DNA of 23,969 nt. It comes from Clostridia bacterium (GTDB taxonomy: Bacteria; Bacillota; Clostridia; Oscillospirales; Acutalibacteraceae). Below are positions 23,207-23,969 of the stretch, piece by piece. The stretch's first letter is position 1. Each line of letters starts with the position of its first letter. The position numbers and the translations under genes were made by a program. Under the pieces are notes generated by a model, which saw nothing but the letters and a program-made list of their open reading frames with translations, did no database searches and was not told where the DNA came from. The stretch lies in assembly GCA_017502965.1 (NCBI GenBank), contig JAFVTZ010000032.1:1-23969 (forward strand), read 5' to 3'.

Positions 23207-23969
23207 TGGCACGCAGAAGATTTAAAATTTCTAAAAAGCAGATGCTTTCGGCTTTTCTGGCGCTCACTGTTTGCCTTGTATCGCTGATTGTATCGTTAGT
23301 TCAGAATAATATTTTAAATCAGGGTGCAAAATCCGAAACGGATGCTGATTTTGTCAGGTTTCTGGATGTTGGTCAGGGAGATGCGGCTTTGGTTTTCAGT
23401 AACGGTTATACGGCACTTATTGATACCGGCACTCCTGACAGTGCGCCAGAACTTTGCAGCGAACTTCAGAGTCTTGGAATTAAAACCATTGATGTTCTGC
23501 TTCTTTCCCATCTTCATGATGACCATACAGGCGGAGTTTCAAGTATAATTGAAAATTTTAAAGTTTCGAATGTGGTTTTGCCCGAACTTTCTACCGAGAG
23601 CGAAGAACTTGGTACGGCTCAACTCGCCATAAATAAGGTTACAGCCTCAGGCGGCGGAGTTTATAACGCAAAGCAGGGAATGAACTTTGAAATAGGCGAT
23701 TTTGAACTGACAGTTTTAGCGGCCTTTGGTGAAATGAGCGATGAAAACAACCGCTCAATAATGCTTGTCGCAGAAACTCATGGTGTGAAATTTCTTTTCA
23801 CGGGAGACGCTGAGAAAAAGGCTGAAAAACAACTGCTTTCAGAAGGACTTAACCTTAAATGCGATGTTTTCAAAGCAGGGCATCACGGCAGCAGTACCTC
23901 GAACTGCGACGAACTTTTAAAGGCTGTCCGCCCGAGATATGTTGCAATATCGGCGGGTAAAGACAATAT
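23206..23969 (+). CDS. ComEC/Rec2-related metallo-beta-lactamase-fold protein, membrane-anchored (cut by right edge)
   Basis: An open frame with no stop before the window end, 254 residues visible. A basic N-terminus is followed by one hydrophobic segment (about 13-32) that looks like a signal anchor, then a metallo-beta-lactamase domain. FLDVGQGDA (52-60) and IDTG (72-75) are followed by the metal-binding SHLHDDH (101-107), FTGDAE with D201 (198-203) and GHHGS (225-229). These are the motifs of the C-terminal domain of the DNA-uptake channel ComEC. No channel-forming helices precede it, so this is a stand-alone extracytoplasmic hydrolase, probably a nuclease or phosphodiesterase. The start overlaps the ftsK stop by one base, with GGTGA six bases upstream. 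The function beyond the fold is unknown. Confidence 0.85.
   Translation, partial: MARRRFKISKKQMLSAFLALTVCLVSLIVSLVQNNILNQGAKSETDADFVRFLDVGQGDAALVFSNGYTALIDTGTPDSAPELCSELQSLGIKTIDVLLLSHLHDDHTGGVSSIIENFKVSNVVLPELSTESEELGTAQLAINKVTASGGGVYNAKQGMNFEIGDFELTVLAAFGEMSDENNRSIMLVAETHGVKFLFTGDAEKKAEKQLLSEGLNLKCDVFKAGHHGSSTSNCDELLKAVRPRYVAISAGKDN

Noticed and set aside
22373..23212. Long minus-strand frame (279 codons) opposite ftsK
   Set aside because: It mirrors a highly conserved coding region, its translation is rich in Cys/His/Asn/Arg with no recognisable domain, and ftsK accounts for the stretch.
1..23969. CRISPR arrays, tRNA genes, insertion sequences or phage att sites
   Set aside because: I saw no regularly spaced repeats, no cloverleaf with a T-loop GGTTCRANYCC box, no transposase or integrase motifs and no terminal inverted repeats.

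Overview
The window looks like a low- to mid-GC Gram-positive anaerobe, most likely a Clostridia member of the Oscillospiraceae/Ruminococcaceae type. The basis is the Firmicutes-style rimP-nusA-rnpM-ylxQ-infB-rbfA-nrnA-truB-ribF cluster, strong GGAGG ribosome binding sites, TTG and GTG starts, an EpsG-type polymerase fragment, and a PASTA-domain kinase-like membrane protein of the 'KEYFP' kinase family. Taxonomy is inferred from gene content and style, not from a marker search. All confident genes are on the + strand.

Region 1 (1-11024) is the right-hand part of a surface polysaccharide (capsule/EPS) locus that begins outside the window. It holds the end of an EpsG-like polymerase, two tandem paralogous GT4 glycosyltransferases, a third divergent GT-B enzyme, a GT2 glycosyltransferase and a Wzx-type flippase. 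A nucleotide-sugar cassette follows: capE, an unassigned nucleotidyltransferase-fold gene (NTP_transf_5/PF14907 type), capF and capG. CapE, CapF and CapG together convert UDP-GlcNAc to UDP-N-acetyl-L-fucosamine, so the surface polymer probably contains L-FucNAc. The assembly genes (especially the flippase) are much more AT-rich than the sugar cassette. A strong intrinsic terminator (11038-11063) closes the locus.

Region 2 (11071-12820) is a single gene with its own near-consensus promoter. It encodes a four-cysteine zinc-ribbon/kinase-fold/transmembrane/two-PASTA protein. The kinase fold lacks the catalytic HRD aspartate, the catalytic-loop asparagine and the DFG glycine, so I call it a pseudokinase receptor. 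It is the most unusual protein in the window.

Region 3 (12834-23969) starts with a second near-consensus promoter and a very short leader carrying a 13-bp GAAA-loop hairpin followed by an interrupted U-tract. This is a candidate NusA-sensitive attenuator. Then come rimP, nusA, rnpM (ylxR), ylxQ, infB, rbfA, nrnA, truB, ribF, ftsK/spoIIIE and a ComEC-like metallo-beta-lactamase-fold protein cut by the right edge. Genes are packed with short gaps or overlaps, which suggests translational coupling. The operon joins transcription elongation/termination (NusA), ribosome maturation (RimP, RbfA), initiation (IF2), RNA modification and decay (TruB, RnpM, NrnA), flavin cofactor synthesis (RibF) and chromosome translocation (FtsK).

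There is no tRNA, rRNA, CRISPR array, IS element or phage gene that I can support, and no gene-free stretch over 300 bases. The longest gaps are about 110 bases, on either side of the pseudokinase gene.
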